This document shows, one piece after another, positions 17,851-27,600 of a stretch of 64,000 nucleotides of DNA. Source of the DNA: Streptomyces pacificus (GTDB lineage Bacteria > Actinomycetota > Actinomycetes > Streptomycetales > Streptomycetaceae); NCBI RefSeq assembly GCF_011766325.1, contig NZ_BLLG01000007.1, positions 124,001 through 188,000 on the forward strand, given 5' to 3'. The notes below the pieces were generated by a model. That model saw nothing but the letters and a program-made list of their open reading frames with translations, ran no database searches and had not been told where the DNA came from. The position numbers were made by a program, and so were the translations under genes. Every line of letters begins with the position of its first letter. The first letter of the stretch is position 1.

Positions 17851-18234
17851 TTGCCGACTGGCAAGGTCAAGTGGTTCAACAGTGAGAAGGGCTTCGGCTT
17901 TCTCTCCCGTGACGACGGCGGTGACGTCTTCGTCCACTCTTCGGTACTCCCCGACGGAGTCGACTCCCTGAAGCCCGGTCAGCGGGTCGAGTTCGGCGTC
18001 GTCGCAGGACAGCGCGGTGACCAGGCACTCTCGGTCACGGTCCTCGACCCGACCCCGTCCGTGGCCGCGGCGCAGCGCCGTAAGCCGGACGAGCTGGCGT
18101 CGATCGTGCAGGACCTGACGACCCTGCTGGAGAACGTCACGCCGCAGCTGGAGCGCGGCCGCTACCCGGACAAGGCCCACGGCAAGAAGATCGCGGGTCT
18201 GCTGCGCGCGGTCGCCGACCAGCTCGACGTCTGA
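17851..18234 (+). CDS. Cold-shock domain protein with C-terminal extension
   Basis: 127 residues, start taken at TTG 17851 (GAGGGA about 9 nt upstream) because homology begins at [23 protein letters not shown]1 (KGFGFL) and RNP2 (DVFVHSSVL) are intact, forming the OB fold that binds single-stranded nucleic acid. After residue 68 there is an extra 60-residue helical domain ([19 protein letters not shown], then [15 protein letters not shown]), found in a long actinobacterial Csp subfamily. Probable RNA chaperone or regulator. A hairpin directly follows the stop. Confidence 0.88.
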   Translation: MPTGKVKWFNSEKGFGFLSRDDGGDVFVHSSVLPDGVDSLKPGQRVEFGVVAGQRGDQALSVTVLDPTPSVAAAQRRKPDELASIVQDLTTLLENVTPQLERGRYPDKAHGKKIAGLLRAVADQLDV

Positions 18235-18239
18235 ACTGC

Positions 18240-18256
18240 CGGGGCGCGCCGCCCCG
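18240..18256. terminator. Hairpin after the cold-shock gene
   Basis: CGGGGCG-CGC-CGCCCCG, a perfect 7-bp GC stem with a 3-nt loop, begins 6 nt after the stop codon. No U-tract follows, which is usual for Streptomyces intrinsic terminators. It is followed by copies of CTCCGGCCGGA at 18290-18350. Confidence 0.5.
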
Positions 18257-18478
18257 CGGGCCTTGCGGCGAGGCTGCCCGACCGGGTCGCGGCTCCGGCC
18301 GGAGGCGTCGTCGCTCCGGCCGGAAGGACCCCACCGGCCGGAAGGGCCGTCCGGAACGGCCTGCGGTGCTGTTCCTCCGGCGCCGATCGCGCGTCGGCGC
18401 GGCCGCGGACGGAACTGCGCGGTGTGCGCGGTGTGCGCGGTGGCGGCGGTGGCGCGGTGCAGGCGGGACCTCGGGCAC

Positions 18479-19426
18479 TCAGGCGCCTTGCCCGTCTGCC
18501 CGTCCGGCTGTCTGCCCGTCCGGCTGTCTGCCCGTCCGGCTGTCTGCCCGTCCGGCCGTCCGGCCGTCCGGCCGGCCGGACGGGCAGACGAAGGACAGCG
18601 CCTCGCGGCCGAGGGGAGGTACAAGCCCCTCGGCCGCGGCTCGTGTGAGCAGGCCGCGGACGGCCGAGTAGCCCGCCTCGCCGAGGTCGGCCGTGAACTC
18701 GTTGACGTAGAGCCCGATGTGCTGGTCGGCGACCGCCGGGTCCATCTCCTGGGCGTGTTCCCGCACATACGGACGGGACACCTCCGGGTCGTCCCAGGCC
18801 ATACGGACGGATGTGCGGGCGGAGTCGGCCAGCACGCGCAGCAGCTCCGGGCCCAGTGCCCGCCTGGCGATGATCGCGCCGAGCGGGATCGGCAGCCCGG
18901 TCGTGGCCTCCCAGTGCTCACCCATGTCAGCGAGGCAGTGCAGGCCGTACTTCGGATAGGTGAACCGTGCCTCGTGGATCACGAGTCCGGCGTCCACCCT
19001 GCCGTCCCGCACGGCCGGCATGATCTCGTGGAACGGCAGCACGACGACCCTGCCGACCCCGTCCGGCAGCACGTCCGCCGCCCACAGCCGGAACAGCAGA
19101 TACGCCGTCGACCTCTCACCGGGCACGGCGACCGTCGCGCGGCTCAGGTCCGTGCCCGGCCCACGCGTGAGCACGAGCGGGCCGCACCCCCGGCCCAGCG
19201 CACCGCCGCAGGGCAGCAGCGCGTACTCGTCGAGCACATACGGGAGCACCGCGTACGAGACCTTCAGCACGTCGCACTCGCCCCGCTCCGCCATGCCGTT
19301 GGTGACGTCGATGTCCGCGAGCGTGACGTCGAGGCGCGGGGCGCCCGGGATCCGCCCGTGTGCCCAGGCGTCGAAGACGAAGGTGTCGTTCGGGCAGGGG
19401 GAGTAGGCGATCGTGATGTTGCTCAT
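18479..19426 (-). CDS. mqnD: 1,4-dihydroxy-6-naphthoate synthase MqnD (menaquinone, futalosine pathway)
   Basis: 315 residues from ATG 19426. The N-terminal ITIAYSPCPNDTFVFDAW, then ECDVLKVSYAVLPYVLDEY, VDAGLVIHEARFTYPKYGL and LPIPLGAII are diagnostic of MqnD, which converts cyclic dehypoxanthinylfutalosine to 1,4-dihydroxy-6-naphthoate in the futalosine route to menaquinone. It follows mqnB with a 4-nt ATGA overlap, so the two are co-translated. Oddity: about 33 extra C-terminal residues (RPDGRTAGRADSRTGRQPDG type) are encoded by a 16-bp tandem repeat and a hairpin arm, so the original stop was probably lost or moved by repeat expansion. The catalytic part is complete. Confidence 0.92.
   Translation of the reverse strand: MSNITIAYSPCPNDTFVFDAWAHGRIPGAPRLDVTLADIDVTNGMAERGECDVLKVSYAVLPYVLDEYALLPCGGALGRGCGPLVLTRGPGTDLSRATVAVPGERSTAYLLFRLWAADVLPDGVGRVVVLPFHEIMPAVRDGRVDAGLVIHEARFTYPKYGLHCLADMGEHWEATTGLPIPLGAIIARRALGPELLRVLADSARTSVRMAWDDPEVSRPYVREHAQEMDPAVADQHIGLYVNEFTADLGEAGYSAVRGLLTRAAAEGLVPPLGREALSFVCPSGRPDGRTAGRADSRTGRQPDGQTAGRADGQGA
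18496..18597. repeat. 16-bp tandem repeat plus 16-bp hairpin at the mqnD 3' end
   Basis: Three identical 16-bp units (18496-18511, 18512-18527, 18528-18543; CTGCCCGTCCGGCTGT) and a fourth varied copy. Then GTCTGCCCGTCCGGCC (18542-18557) is mirrored by GGCCGGACGGGCAGAC about 22 bp further on, forming a stable hairpin. All of this is inside the mqnD reading frame. Because 16 is not a multiple of 3, each copy is read in a different frame and copy-number change would alter the C-terminus. Confidence 0.8.
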
Positions 19427-20211
19427 CGGACCTCTTCCTCAAGGACGGGGCTCAGCAGGCGGAACGCGTCCCGCAGTGCCTCCAGGGCTTCGCCGATGCG
19501 CCAGGAGGGCCGGTCGCGGGGGCCGACGGTGTTGGACACGGCGCGGATCTCGGCCACGGGAACGCCGTGCCGCACCGCGGCTTCGGCGACCCCGAAGCCC
19601 TCCATCGCCTCGGCGGCGGCCCGGGGGTGGCGTGCGGTCAACTCGGCTGCCCGGTCGGCGGTGCCGGTGACGGTCGAGACGGTGAGGACGGGCGCGTGTA
19701 CCGCGTCCAGGGCCTCCGCGATCCGCTTCGACAGCGCGGCGGGCCGGTGCGCGGAACGGCCGAACCCGAGTTCCTCCACCGTCAGATGGCCGTCCGGTGT
19801 CTGTGCGCCCAGGTCGGCCGCGACGATCGCATCGGCGACGACGATCGAGCCGAGCGGGGCGATGTCCGCGAAACCGCCGCCGATCCCGGCGGAGAAGACC
19901 AGGTCGTACCCGGGAGTGCCGGGTGCGGAGGCCGCTGCGGCCGCGGCGGCTGCGGCCGTCAGCGCGGTGGCCGCCGCCGCGGCAGCCGCGGCGGGACCGG
20001 CGCCTCCGACCAGGACGTCCACCGTCGCTGTGGCTGTGGCTGTGGCTGTGGCTGTGGATGTCGAGTGGCGGCCCGTTCCCCGGCCCGCGTGGCAGCGGAG
20101 CAGGGTGTGACCGCCCGGAACGCGGTGGCTGGTCACGGGGCCGTTGGGGGAGAGCCCGGCGGTGACGGAGTCGGCCTCCGCCGGCACCGCGGTGACGACG
20201 AGTACGCGCAT
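19423..20211 (-). CDS. mqnB: Futalosine hydrolase MqnB
   Basis: 262 residues from ATG 20211. Family features: RVLVVTAVPAEADSV at the N-terminus, VFSAGIGGGFAD, IVVADAIVAADLGAQ, MEGFGVAEAAVRHGVP and AVSNTVGPRDRPSW. It is a nucleosidase of the MTA/SAH phosphorylase fold that releases hypoxanthine from futalosine in menaquinone synthesis. It is the first gene of the mqnB-mqnD pair. Between residues about 50 and 95 there is a low-complexity insertion: an alternating Thr-Ala run made by five copies of a 6-bp repeat (20027-20056) and a long alanine tract. These should lie in a surface loop. Confidence 0.9.
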   Translation of the reverse strand: MRVLVVTAVPAEADSVTAGLSPNGPVTSHRVPGGHTLLRCHAGRGTGRHSTSTATATATATATVDVLVGGAGPAAAAAAAATALTAAAAAAAAASAPGTPGYDLVFSAGIGGGFADIAPLGSIVVADAIVAADLGAQTPDGHLTVEELGFGRSAHRPAALSKRIAEALDAVHAPVLTVSTVTGTADRAAELTARHPRAAAEAMEGFGVAEAAVRHGVPVAEIRAVSNTVGPRDRPSWRIGEALEALRDAFRLLSPVLEEEVR

Positions 20212-20654
20212 GGCATGGCCTTCGGGGGGTGCCGTCCGGCCCGGTCCCTTCGGTGTCGGTCGCTGCGTTCCCGGACTGCCGGGTGGGTTCTCCCGGGCAG
20301 CCGGCTGTGCGTTCCCGGACTGCGGGGCCCGGGGCACCCGGCTGCCGGACCTCCGGCCGCGGGGTTGCCCTCGGGGCTCGGACGCTGCTCGGTCCGTGCA
20401 TGGCTCTGACCCGTTCGCTGCCCGCTTCCTCCGCTGCCCCGGCGGGGTCCTGCCCGGTTCCTGCCCGGTTCCTGCCCGGTTCCTGCCCGGCCCTGGCTCG
20501 GGCTCTGCCCGGTGCCCGCCGGGTCCCGGCCACCGGCTCCCGGGCCGCTCAGTCCCGGGCCTGCCGCGTCCCGGGCCTGCCGCGTCCCGGGCCTGCCGCA
20601 TCACGGTCCGGCCCTGATCGCCCGGTCCGGCCCGGTCCCGGGCACGGCCCCAGC
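20212..20654. other. Repeat-rich spacer upstream of mqnB
   Basis: No gene seen. It contains a 16-bp tandem repeat (20552-20567, 20568-20583, 20584-20599; GTCCCGGGCCTGCCGC), an 11-bp repeat (three copies of CCTGCCCGGTT from 20449) and two copies of TGCGTTCCCGGACTGC at about 20260-20320. It must hold the mqnB promoter, which was not identified, and the 3' region of the DUF2771 gene. Confidence 0.7.
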
Positions 20655-21134
20655 TCAGTCCTGGGCCAGCTTGAAGTGCCAGATGCCGGTCAGCTTCTTG
20701 CCTGTCGTCTCCACGATGGACACCTGGGCCGAACGGGAGGGCTCCCCGGTCGTCGGGCTGGTGAAGAAGGCGCTGGCCGGGATGCTCCGGTACGTCTTGT
20801 GGTACGGCTCCTGCTCGGCGCGCTCGCCGCCGATGAAGATCGTCCAGCCGTTCTCGGCGATCTCGGGGTCGACACCGAAGCGCACCTTGTCGTCCGGTGC
20901 GACCGTGATGGACTTGTCGGCCTTCTCGTTGAGGCAGTCCTGGACCTCGGACTCCTTGACGGCGTTGCCGTCGTTGTAGCAGGCGGCCTCGGTGTTGACC
21001 GAGGTCGTCCCGACCGTCACGGTCGCGAGCGGCGTCGGCTTGTCGCAGGCGGAGAGTACGAGGAGGCCGGCGGACACGGCGCCGAGGGCGGCGGCGGCCC
21101 GGCGGCGCTTGCCGGAGAGGAACGCAACGGTCAT
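20655..21134 (-). CDS. DUF2771 family lipoprotein
   Basis: 159 residues from ATG 21134. A basic start (SGKRRRAAA) leads into a hydrophobic segment and the lipobox LLVLSAC at about residue 30, so it is a predicted lipoprotein anchored outside the cytoplasmic membrane. The body (TEAACYNDGNAVKES, DDKVRFGVDPEIAENGW, KTYRSIPASAFFTS, WHFKLAQD) matches DUF2771, an actinobacterial family of unknown role. Its promoter region faces the MFS gene at 21296. Confidence 0.82.
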   Translation of the reverse strand: MTVAFLSGKRRRAAAALGAVSAGLLVLSACDKPTPLATVTVGTTSVNTEAACYNDGNAVKESEVQDCLNEKADKSITVAPDDKVRFGVDPEIAENGWTIFIGGERAEQEPYHKTYRSIPASAFFTSPTTGEPSRSAQVSIVETTGKKLTGIWHFKLAQD

Positions 21135-21295
21135 GGTCCGAAGGCTATCGGGCGCCCGGTGTCCCGCAGCGCGGGGGTGCGGCGTGGCGCCCTGGACGGC
21201 CCCGCCGGCACCGCGCGGGTGGCGTGCGCGGCCCCGCCGGCACCGTCCGGCAGACCGCGGGCGGCGTCCGGGCGGGGGCGCCGCCCGGTCCGGTC

Positions 21296-22663
21296 TCATC
21301 GCACCCGGGACGCCAGGGTGACCTCCTTCGGCGCGATCGTGCCGCGCCGGGACGCCGCAAGCAGCCCGCGCAGCGCCAGCGCGGCGCCCGCGGCCAGGAT
21401 GCCGACCGCCACGGTCAGGCCCAGCACGCCGTTCAGCGGCAGCGAGATCCCGATCGCCCCGCCGACCACCCACGACATCTGCAGCAGCGTCTCCGAGCGG
21501 GCGAAGGCCGACGTCCGCACCGACTCGGGCACGTCCCGCTGGATCATCGCGTCCAGCGACAGCTTCGACAGCGCCTGGGACAGCCCGGCCACCGCGCCGA
21601 GCACCGCGAGCATCAGCGGACCGAGGAACACCGCCGTGAGCGACGCCATGGTCAGCACCAGCGTCAGCCCGGTGGCGACGATCAGTTCCGGTGGGCGGTT
21701 GCGTACCCACGCCCCGACCGCCGTGCCGCACGCGTTGCCGACCCCGGCGGCGACACCGACCATGAACAGCGACGCGGCCGCGCTCTGCCCGGCCAGTGGA
21801 TGGACGCGCAGCAGAAACGCCAGGAAGAAGATCAGGAAACCCGACAGCACCCGGTGCGCCACGTTCGCCTGCAGTCCGTGCAGCACCGGGGGGCCGACCG
21901 TCCGCAGGCCGGGCTTGCGCTCGCCGTACGCCAGCATGTGGGCCTTGCGTTCGCCCCTCGCCGAGTCGACCTTGTGCGGCATGCTCAGCGAGAGGAACGT
22001 GCCCAGGGCGAAGATCACGCACGCGCCGTACAACGGCCAGGCGGGGCCGATCCGCTGGAGGCCGACGCCGATCGGCGCGGCGATGCCCGTGGCGAGCAAC
22101 CCGGCCAGCGTCACCCGCGAGTTCGCCTTCACCAGGGCGAACCCCGTCGGCAGCAGACGCGGCACGGCAGCGCTCCGGATCACCCCGTACGCCTTCGAGC
22201 ACACCAGTACGCCGAGGGCCGCCGGATACAGCTCGATGCCACCCGTGGCGACCGCTCCCGACATGGTCAGCGCCAATACGGCGCGGGCTGTCATCGTGCC
22301 CGCCATCGCCGCGCGGCGGCCGTGCGGGATGTGGTCGAGCAGCGGGCCGATCACCGGGGCGAGGAGAGTGAACGGCGCCATGGTGATCGCCAGGTAGAGC
22401 GCGACCCGCCCGCGGGCCTCGTCGGTGGGTACCGAGAAGAAGACCGTCGAGGCCAGTGCCACGGTGATCATGACATCGCCCGCGCCGTTGACGGCGTGCA
22501 GTTCGATCAGCCTGCCCAGCCCGGACTCGCCCGCGCCGTGCGCGTGGGTGGCCCGGCGGATGCCCCTGGCCGTACGGGTGAACGGCAGCTGCAGGGCGCG
22601 GCCGACGGCTCGGCACGCCCTGCTCAGCGGCCCGGGAGCGCCGGACGACCTCGCGGCTGTCAC
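21296..22663 (-). CDS. MFS transporter
   Basis: 455 residues from GTG 22663 (a longer in-frame start at 22795 lacks homology in its added part). About 12 helices; visible ones include ALASTVFFSVPTDEA, RVALYLAITMAPFTLLAPVIG and HRVLSGFLIFFLAFLLRV. The HIPHGRRAAMAG loop is the cytoplasmic loop 2-3 motif. The substrate is unknown; this actinobacterial group is usually annotated only as MFS. Divergent from the DUF3027 gene with about 280 bp between starts. Confidence 0.82.
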   Translation of the reverse strand: MTAARSSGAPGPLSRACRAVGRALQLPFTRTARGIRRATHAHGAGESGLGRLIELHAVNGAGDVMITVALASTVFFSVPTDEARGRVALYLAITMAPFTLLAPVIGPLLDHIPHGRRAAMAGTMTARAVLALTMSGAVATGGIELYPAALGVLVCSKAYGVIRSAAVPRLLPTGFALVKANSRVTLAGLLATGIAAPIGVGLQRIGPAWPLYGACVIFALGTFLSLSMPHKVDSARGERKAHMLAYGERKPGLRTVGPPVLHGLQANVAHRVLSGFLIFFLAFLLRVHPLAGQSAAASLFMVGVAAGVGNACGTAVGAWVRNRPPELIVATGLTLVLTMASLTAVFLGPLMLAVLGAVAGLSQALSKLSLDAMIQRDVPESVRTSAFARSETLLQMSWVVGGAIGISLPLNGVLGLTVAVGILAAGAALALRGLLAASRRGTIAPKEVTLASRVR

Positions 22664-22944
22664 GTCGTCATAGTGCCCTACCGGACCCCGACCCGAACCG
22701 GGATTCGGACCGGCAGGTGGGCGGCGCGCCACGGAGGGGGTAGCGTGCGTAGCGCGCCACCGGCGGTAGTTCCCGGCCGCACGCCTTTTCGCCATCCCGC
22801 AGAATGGGTGACGGTAGGTGTGCCCGAGACGGAGTGCCCGGGCGCGGACGTCGATGCGGTCCCCTGGTCCGCTCCGCCCGCCGCCCGTACCTCACGAATC
22901 GGCCAGGCGCACCCGTGAGACGGCGTAGGAGAGAAGCGAGACCT

Positions 22945-23856
22945 GTGAGTGCTGCGACGACGCGAAGCCGTACCCCCGACCGCCTGTGCGCCGAGGCGGT
23001 AGACCTGGCCAGGACGGCCGCGGACGAGGCTGCCGCGCCGGGGGTGGTCGGCGGGCATGTCTCGCTGGTGCCCGAGGGCGACCGGGTCGTCACCCACTTC
23101 TTCGAGTGCCGGGAGGCCGGCTACCGGGGCTGGCGCTGGGCCGTCACGGTCGCCCGCGCCTCCCGCGCGAAGAACGTCACGGTCGCCGAGGCCGTGCTCC
23201 TGCCCGGACCGGACGCGCTGCTCGCGCCCGAGTGGGTGCCGTGGAGCGACCGGCTGCGGCCGGGTGACCTCGGCCCCGGCGATCTGCTCCCCACGGACGC
23301 CGATGATCTGCGGCTCGAACCCGGCTACTCGGGTGAGGACGCTCCGCCGCCGAACTCGGCGGTCTCCGAGGAGATGGCCGACCGGGTCGACGCCGAGGAC
23401 GCGGAGATCGTGACCCGCACCCCGGCCCGCGGCGGGATCGCCTCCGTGGCGGAGGAACTGGGCATGCGCCGCGCGCGCGTCCTCTCCCGCTACGGGCTGC
23501 ACGTCGCCGCGGACCGGTGGGAGGACTCCTTCGGGGCGAAGACGACGATGGCGCAGTCCGCGCCGGCGTCGTGCCAGTCCTGCGGCTTCCTGATGCCGCT
23601 CTCGGGATCGCTCAAGCAGGCGTTCGGGGTGTGCGCGAACGAGTTCTCCCCCGCGGACGGGCGGGTCGTGTCGCTGTCGTACGGGTGCGGCGGGCACTCC
23701 GAGGCGGCGGTGATGCCGAAGCCGCCGCGACCGGCGCCGCCGGTGCACGACTCGACGCGCGCGGACGAGTTCCCGCTCCGGCCGGCGCCCGACAGCGGCT
23801 CGGTCCCGGACCATGCGGAGACGACCGCGCAGGACGAGGACCTGGGGCACTCGTAA
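22945..23856 (+). CDS. DUF3027 domain-containing protein
   Basis: 303 residues from GTG 22945. Characteristic blocks: DLARTAADEAAAPGVVGGHV, FFECREAGYRGWRWAVTVAR, PEWVPWSDRLRPGDLGPGDL and, near the C-terminus, CQSCGFLMPLSGSLKQAFGV with CANEFSPADGRVVSL and SYGCGGHSE. The CxxC and later CA/CG cysteines could bind zinc. These match DUF3027, a conserved actinobacterial family without known function. The C-terminal 40 residues are disordered and acidic. Confidence 0.85.
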   Translation: MSAATTRSRTPDRLCAEAVDLARTAADEAAAPGVVGGHVSLVPEGDRVVTHFFECREAGYRGWRWAVTVARASRAKNVTVAEAVLLPGPDALLAPEWVPWSDRLRPGDLGPGDLLPTDADDLRLEPGYSGEDAPPPNSAVSEEMADRVDAEDAEIVTRTPARGGIASVAEELGMRRARVLSRYGLHVAADRWEDSFGAKTTMAQSAPASCQSCGFLMPLSGSLKQAFGVCANEFSPADGRVVSLSYGCGGHSEAAVMPKPPRPAPPVHDSTRADEFPLRPAPDSGSVPDHAETTAQDEDLGHS

Positions 23857-24662
23857 GGCCCCGTTCGGGAACCTCCTTCGGGAACCTCCTTCGGGAATTC
23901 CGTTCGGGAATCTCGCACGGCCCGCTGCAGCCGGCACCGCCTGGCTCCGGCCCGCGGTAGCGGTCGGGCCGGGACGCCGCGACCAGCCGGAGGGACCCGG
24001 CGGCCGATACGCGGGACGACGGCGCTGCGGAGCGCCCGCGTCTGCAGAACGCCCCGGTCGGCCTTGCGCTCGGGTCCCCGGGGCGCCCGGGCCGGCCTTG
24101 CGCTCGGCGCTGGTGGCGCTGGTGGCGCTGGTGCGCTCGTGGTGCCGAGCGCGCCGGTGACACGGCAGAGGCGGCCGAGGGCGGAGGCGGGCAGACCCCG
24201 GGGCACGGCGGCGGCGCCGCGCCCGTCCCAGCTCGCCGGGTCCTGACCGGCCCTGCCAAGCCCTCCCCTGCCCTGCGCCACGGCCCTGCCAAGCCCTCCC
24301 TCCTCTGCCCCGCGCCAGGGTGGTCCGGTGCCTCGCGTCACGGTCCGGACCTCCCCGGACCCCGGGCGGATTCGCCGCGCCGGGGCCGGCGGAACCGATT
24401 CGGGAGCGGCCGCATCGGGAGCGACCTCGACACCCGAATCCCCGTCGCACCGCAACGCCACCCGGGTGCGCGGTGCGGGCCCCGGTGGAGCGGTCGCGCG
24501 GGGGTGTGTGCGACGCGGTACCTTCTGGCTCCGGGGCGGGCCGCGTCCGCGCGGCCGGGACGGCGGCGACGGCCGGCACCCCCGGGTGCCGGCGCCACAC
24601 CGCACCGGTACCCGCGGAATGCCGAAACGGCCGACAGGCACAGTCAGAGAGCGGAGACAGGC
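23857..24662. other. Gene-poor region with short direct repeats
   Basis: About 800 bp. TTCGGGAA recurs four times at 23868-23915 (TTCGGGAACCTCC twice, then diverged copies), and GCTGGTGGC recurs near 24110. Open frames here have no family resemblance and were not called. The promoter for the sacsin-like gene should lie near its end; GCGGAGACAGGC just before GTG 24663 provides a GGAG ribosome-binding site. Confidence 0.4.
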
Positions 24663-27600
24663 GTGAGCGTCAGGACGACCGAGGGGGCCGACCCGTTCGG
24701 GACGGTGCGGCTGCGGCGCGGGGTGCTCGACGCCTGGGCCGCGAGCCCCGCGCGCTTCCGCGAGGACGCCAACGCCGAGGAGGACCTCGCCCTCGGCGGC
24801 TACCGCGATCGCGTGATCGTCGAACTGGCCCAGAACGCCGCCGACGCCGCCGCCCGCGCCGGTGTCCCCGGGCGCCTGCGGCTCACCCTCGACCGGGGCA
24901 CGCTCGTCGCCGCCAACACCGGGGCGCCGCTGGACGCCGCCGGTGTGGAGTCGCTGTCGACGCTGCGGGCGTCGGCCAAGCGCGACGGCGACCGGACCGC
25001 TGTGGGGCGTTTCGGTGTCGGCTTCGCCGCCGTACTGGCCGTGAGCGACGAGCCCGCCGTCGTCGGCCGGCACGGCGGTGTCCGCTGGTCGCTGGCCGAG
25101 GCCCGGGAACTCGCGGCACAGGCGGCACAGGCCGGCCCGGGGCTCGGGGACGAGCTGCGCCGCCGCGACGGCCATGTCCCGCTGCTGAGGCTGCCGCTGC
25201 CCGCCGAGGGGACCGCGCCCGACGGGTACGACACGGTCGTGATCCTGCCGCTGCGCGACGGGACCGCCGAGGACCTGGTCGGACGGCTGCTCGCCGGGAT
25301 CGACGACGCGCTGCTGCTCACCCTGCCGGGTCTCGACGAGGTCGTGGTGGAGACCCCGGAGGGCGCCCGGACGCTGCGCCGCTCGCAGCGCGGCGACCAC
25401 GTCCACGTCGAGGACAGCGCCCGCGGGATGAACCGCTGGCGGGTCGTCAGCCACCACGGCGCCATCGAGCCCGCGCTGCTCGCGGACCGGCCGGTCGAGG
25501 AGCGGATGCGACCGCACTGGACCGTGACCTGGGCGGTGCCGGTGGACACCGAGGGCATGCCCGTGCACCCGGCGTCCGCGCCGGTCGTCCACGCGCCGAC
25601 CCCGACGGACGAGCCCCTCGGTGTGCCCGCGCTGCTGATCGCCTCGCTTCCGCTGGACACCGCGCGCCGCCACCCGGCTCCCGGCCCGCTCACCGACTTC
25701 CTGGTGCGGCGCGCGGCCGAGGCGTACGCCGAACTGCTCGGCGGGTGGCGGCCGGCCGGCCCCGGGCTGATCGATCTCGTCCCCGGGGCGCTGGGCAAGG
25801 GAGAGCTGGACGGTTCGCTGCGCGCGGCGATCCTGGAGCTGCTGCCGCGCACCGCGTTCCTCGCCCCCGCCGTCCCCTCGGAGGACATGGTGGTGCTGCG
25901 GCCGCTGGAGGCCGAGATCGTGGAGGGTGCCGGAGCCGAGACCGTGGAGGTCCTGGCGGATGTGCTGCCGACCCTGCTGCCGGCCGGTCTGGAGCGTCGG
26001 GCGGAGCTGCGGACGCTCGGGGTGGCGCGAGTCCCGCTGACGGAGGCGGTCGACCGGCTGGCGGGGATCGAGCGCGACCCGTCGTGGTGGTGGCGGCTGT
26101 ACGACAGCCTCGCGGGTGTCGATCCGGAGCGGCTGTCCGGACTGCCCGTGCCGCTCGCCGGTACGGCCGCGGCCGACGGCGGGGGGACGACCTGGGAGGG
26201 GGACGGGGACGGCTCCCGGGACTGGGGCGGGTACGGGGCCCGGGACGCTGAAGGCGCCGGTGCCGGCGAAGGGGGCGGGCCGGGAGCCGGGGACCGGGCC
26301 AGGGACGGGGCCGGGGCCGGGGATGGTGGCGGAGGCCCGGGTGGGTACGGGTACGGGTACGGGGACGGCGACGCAGACGTGGCCGGGGAGCGGCGTCCGC
26401 GCCGTGCGCCCCGCACCGCCGTCGGCCCGCGCCAGGTGCTGCTGCCGACGGCCGAGACCCCGGCGGGACTGGCCCGGTTCGGGCTGAAGGTGGCCCATCA
26501 GGACGCCGCCCATCCGCTGCTGGAGAAGCTGGGCGCGCTGCCCGCGACACCGCGCGCGGTGCTCACCACGCCCCAGGTGCGGGCGGCTGTCGCCTCGTCG
26601 CTGGACGACGGCGACGGGCTGTGGGACGAGGACGCCCCGGACAGCGAGGAGCTGGCGGAGATCGTCCTCGCCCTCGTCCGGGACGCGGGACTGGAGCCGG
26701 GCGACGAGCCGTGGCTGGGCGCGCTGGCGCTGCCGGACGAGGACGGTGAACTCGCCCCGGCCGGAGAGCTGGTACTGCCCGGAAGTCCCTTCGCGTCCGT
26801 GATGCGCGAGGGCGAACTGGCCCTCGTCGACGCCGGGCTGGCCGGACGCTGGGGCGAGCAGCCGCTCGCCGCCTGCGGTGTGCTGGCGGACTTCGCGCTC
26901 GTCCGCGCCACGGACGTGGTGCTGGACCCGGACGAACTGGAACCTCGCGAGGGCGACTTCGCCGAACCCGACGACGCCGGGCTGCTGGACGCGGTCGATG
27001 TGTGGTGCGAGGACGTGCTGGACCGGCTGCCCGACACCCCCGTCCCTCCGGTCGCGACGGAGATCGCCGCCGTGCGCGACCTGGATCTCGTGGACGACGA
27101 CCAGTGGCCGCGCGCCCTCGCGCTGCTGGCCAGGCCGCCGCTGCGGGACGCGCTGACCCAGCCCGTCCGGGTGCTGCTGCCGGACGGCACGACGGAGACG
27201 GTTCGGCCGTACACGGCCTGGTGGCTGCGCGGCCACCCGGTGCTGGGCGGCCGCCGCCCCGCGGGTCTGCGCTCATCGGGCGGCGATCCGCTGTTGGTGG
27301 GCCTGTACGACTCGGCGGGCGCGACCGGTTTCGAGGACGAGCAGGTGCTGCACGCCCTCGGCGTGCGGACGTCCGTCGCCGCGCTGCTGGACGAGCCGGG
27401 CGGTGCGGCCGAGTTGCTGGCGCGGCTCGCCGACCCGGAGCGCCCGGTGGCCGCGTCCCAGCTGCACGGGCTCTACACGGCCCTGGCGGATGTGGACCCG
27501 GAGCAGGTGACGCTGCCGGACGAGCTGCGCGCGGTCGTGGACGGCGAGGTGCGGGTGGTGGACGCTCCGGAGGCGCTCGTCGCGGACGCCCCCGACCTGC

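Noticed and set aside
24328..24666. Plus-strand 112-codon gene before the sacsin-like gene
   Set aside because: Arg/Gly/Pro-rich with no conserved features; composition typical of a random open frame in GC-rich DNA.
23490..27236. Minus-strand open frame of 1248 codons opposite the sacsin-like gene
   Set aside because: Antisense shadow: the plus-strand gene has clear ATPase motifs and the minus translation resembles no family.
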